64,000 nt of DNA. Origin: an uncultured Stomatobaculum sp. Its GTDB lineage: Bacteria > Bacillota > Clostridia > Lachnospirales > Lachnospiraceae. Every line of letters starts with the position of its first letter. Positions within the stretch are counted from its first letter, which is position 1. A program made the translations under genes and the position numbers. The stretch covers positions 31,047-95,046 of the forward strand of contig NZ_CALEYG010000012.1 of the NCBI RefSeq assembly GCF_937924975.1. The letters are read 5' to 3'. The notes beneath the pieces are model-generated. The model did not search any database, was not told the DNA's origin, and was given only the letters and a program-made list of their open reading frames with translations. Below, one piece after another: positions 63,841-64,000 of the stretch.

Positions 63841-64000
63841 CGAAACGACCTCGCTCTCCGCCGTGTCCGGCCTTCGCAATCAGATACCTCATTCCCGGTT
63901 CCTTGCGCTTTGAGTATAACACAGAAAGTAGGGTGCTGGAAAAAATGCTAGATTGCAAGATCAAGTAGGACAGTCTGAAATAATTCCTCCGGCGAACTGT
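63841..64000. other. non-coding end of window
   Basis: No gene is supported here. A TATACT box (complement at 63915-63920) on the minus strand could be the -10 of the lipid kinase-ispF-cysS operon, but the -35 is poor. Confidence 0.4.

Overview
The window reads as a chromosomal segment of a moderately GC-rich Gram-positive anaerobe of the Clostridia, most likely Lachnospiraceae. This is inferred from gene order (ireB-ruvX-DUF1292 followed by RNase J, an MltG-like protein, trmR and trhP; hrcA-grpE-dnaK-dnaJ; cysS-mrnC-rlmB), from pyruvate phosphate dikinase, and from a perfect CIRCE operator. Coding density is very high and many neighbours overlap by 1-4 bases. I see no rRNA, tRNA, insertion sequence, prophage or CRISPR array.

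Region 1 (1-2.7 kb) holds four small acidic proteins of unknown or DUF type (DUF4253, two unrecognised, DUF2262), lying behind the ppdK terminator; they resemble an orphan immunity-type cluster. Region 2 (2.7-19.4 kb, minus) runs from mtaB, ireB, ruvX and DUF1292 through RNase J, an MltG-like fragment, trmR, trhP, a YdcF-like protein, an M16C peptidase, era, recO and glycyl-tRNA synthetase to ppdK. Many of these act on RNA or translation. Region 3 (19.4-28.8 kb) has an HPr-like protein lacking the usual active histidine, the prmA-rsmE-cysteine desulfurase-thiI operon (sulfur relay to tRNA plus ribosome methylation) and the CIRCE-controlled heat-shock operon.

Region 4 (28.8-36.9 kb) has two secreted 3D-domain proteins, a pyridoxamine kinase with a C-terminal barstar-like domain, an Rrf2 regulator convergent with cysK (their promoters share a 10-base word), a PfkB sugar kinase, a MATE exporter and a ZIP transporter. 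Region 5 (36.9-41.9 kb, minus) is a compact surface-sugar operon: rfbF, rfbH, two four-helix SMR-type proteins, glf and an HddA-type kinase. Region 6 (42-46.2 kb) has a KDPG aldolase-VOC fusion overlapping by one base a TetM/EF-G-like GTPase fused to a YacP/Rae1-type NYN nuclease domain, then a PAP2 protein on the other strand.

Region 7 (46.2-54.1 kb, minus) has a BMP-family nucleoside-type ABC importer and the TrkH/TrkA potassium uptake pair. Region 8 (54.1-58.8 kb, plus) is a promoter with a 24-base palindrome in front of a large exported coiled-coil protein and an MMPL exporter. Region 9 (58.8-64 kb, minus) has a lipid kinase, ispF, cysS, mrnC, rlmB and two small unknown or membrane proteins.

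The most interesting items are the GTPase-NYN fusion, the pyridoxamine kinase-barstar fusion, the MMPL operon with its operator-like palindrome, and the DUF cluster at the left edge. All functional statements rest on reading the sequence and remembered family features; no database search was run.
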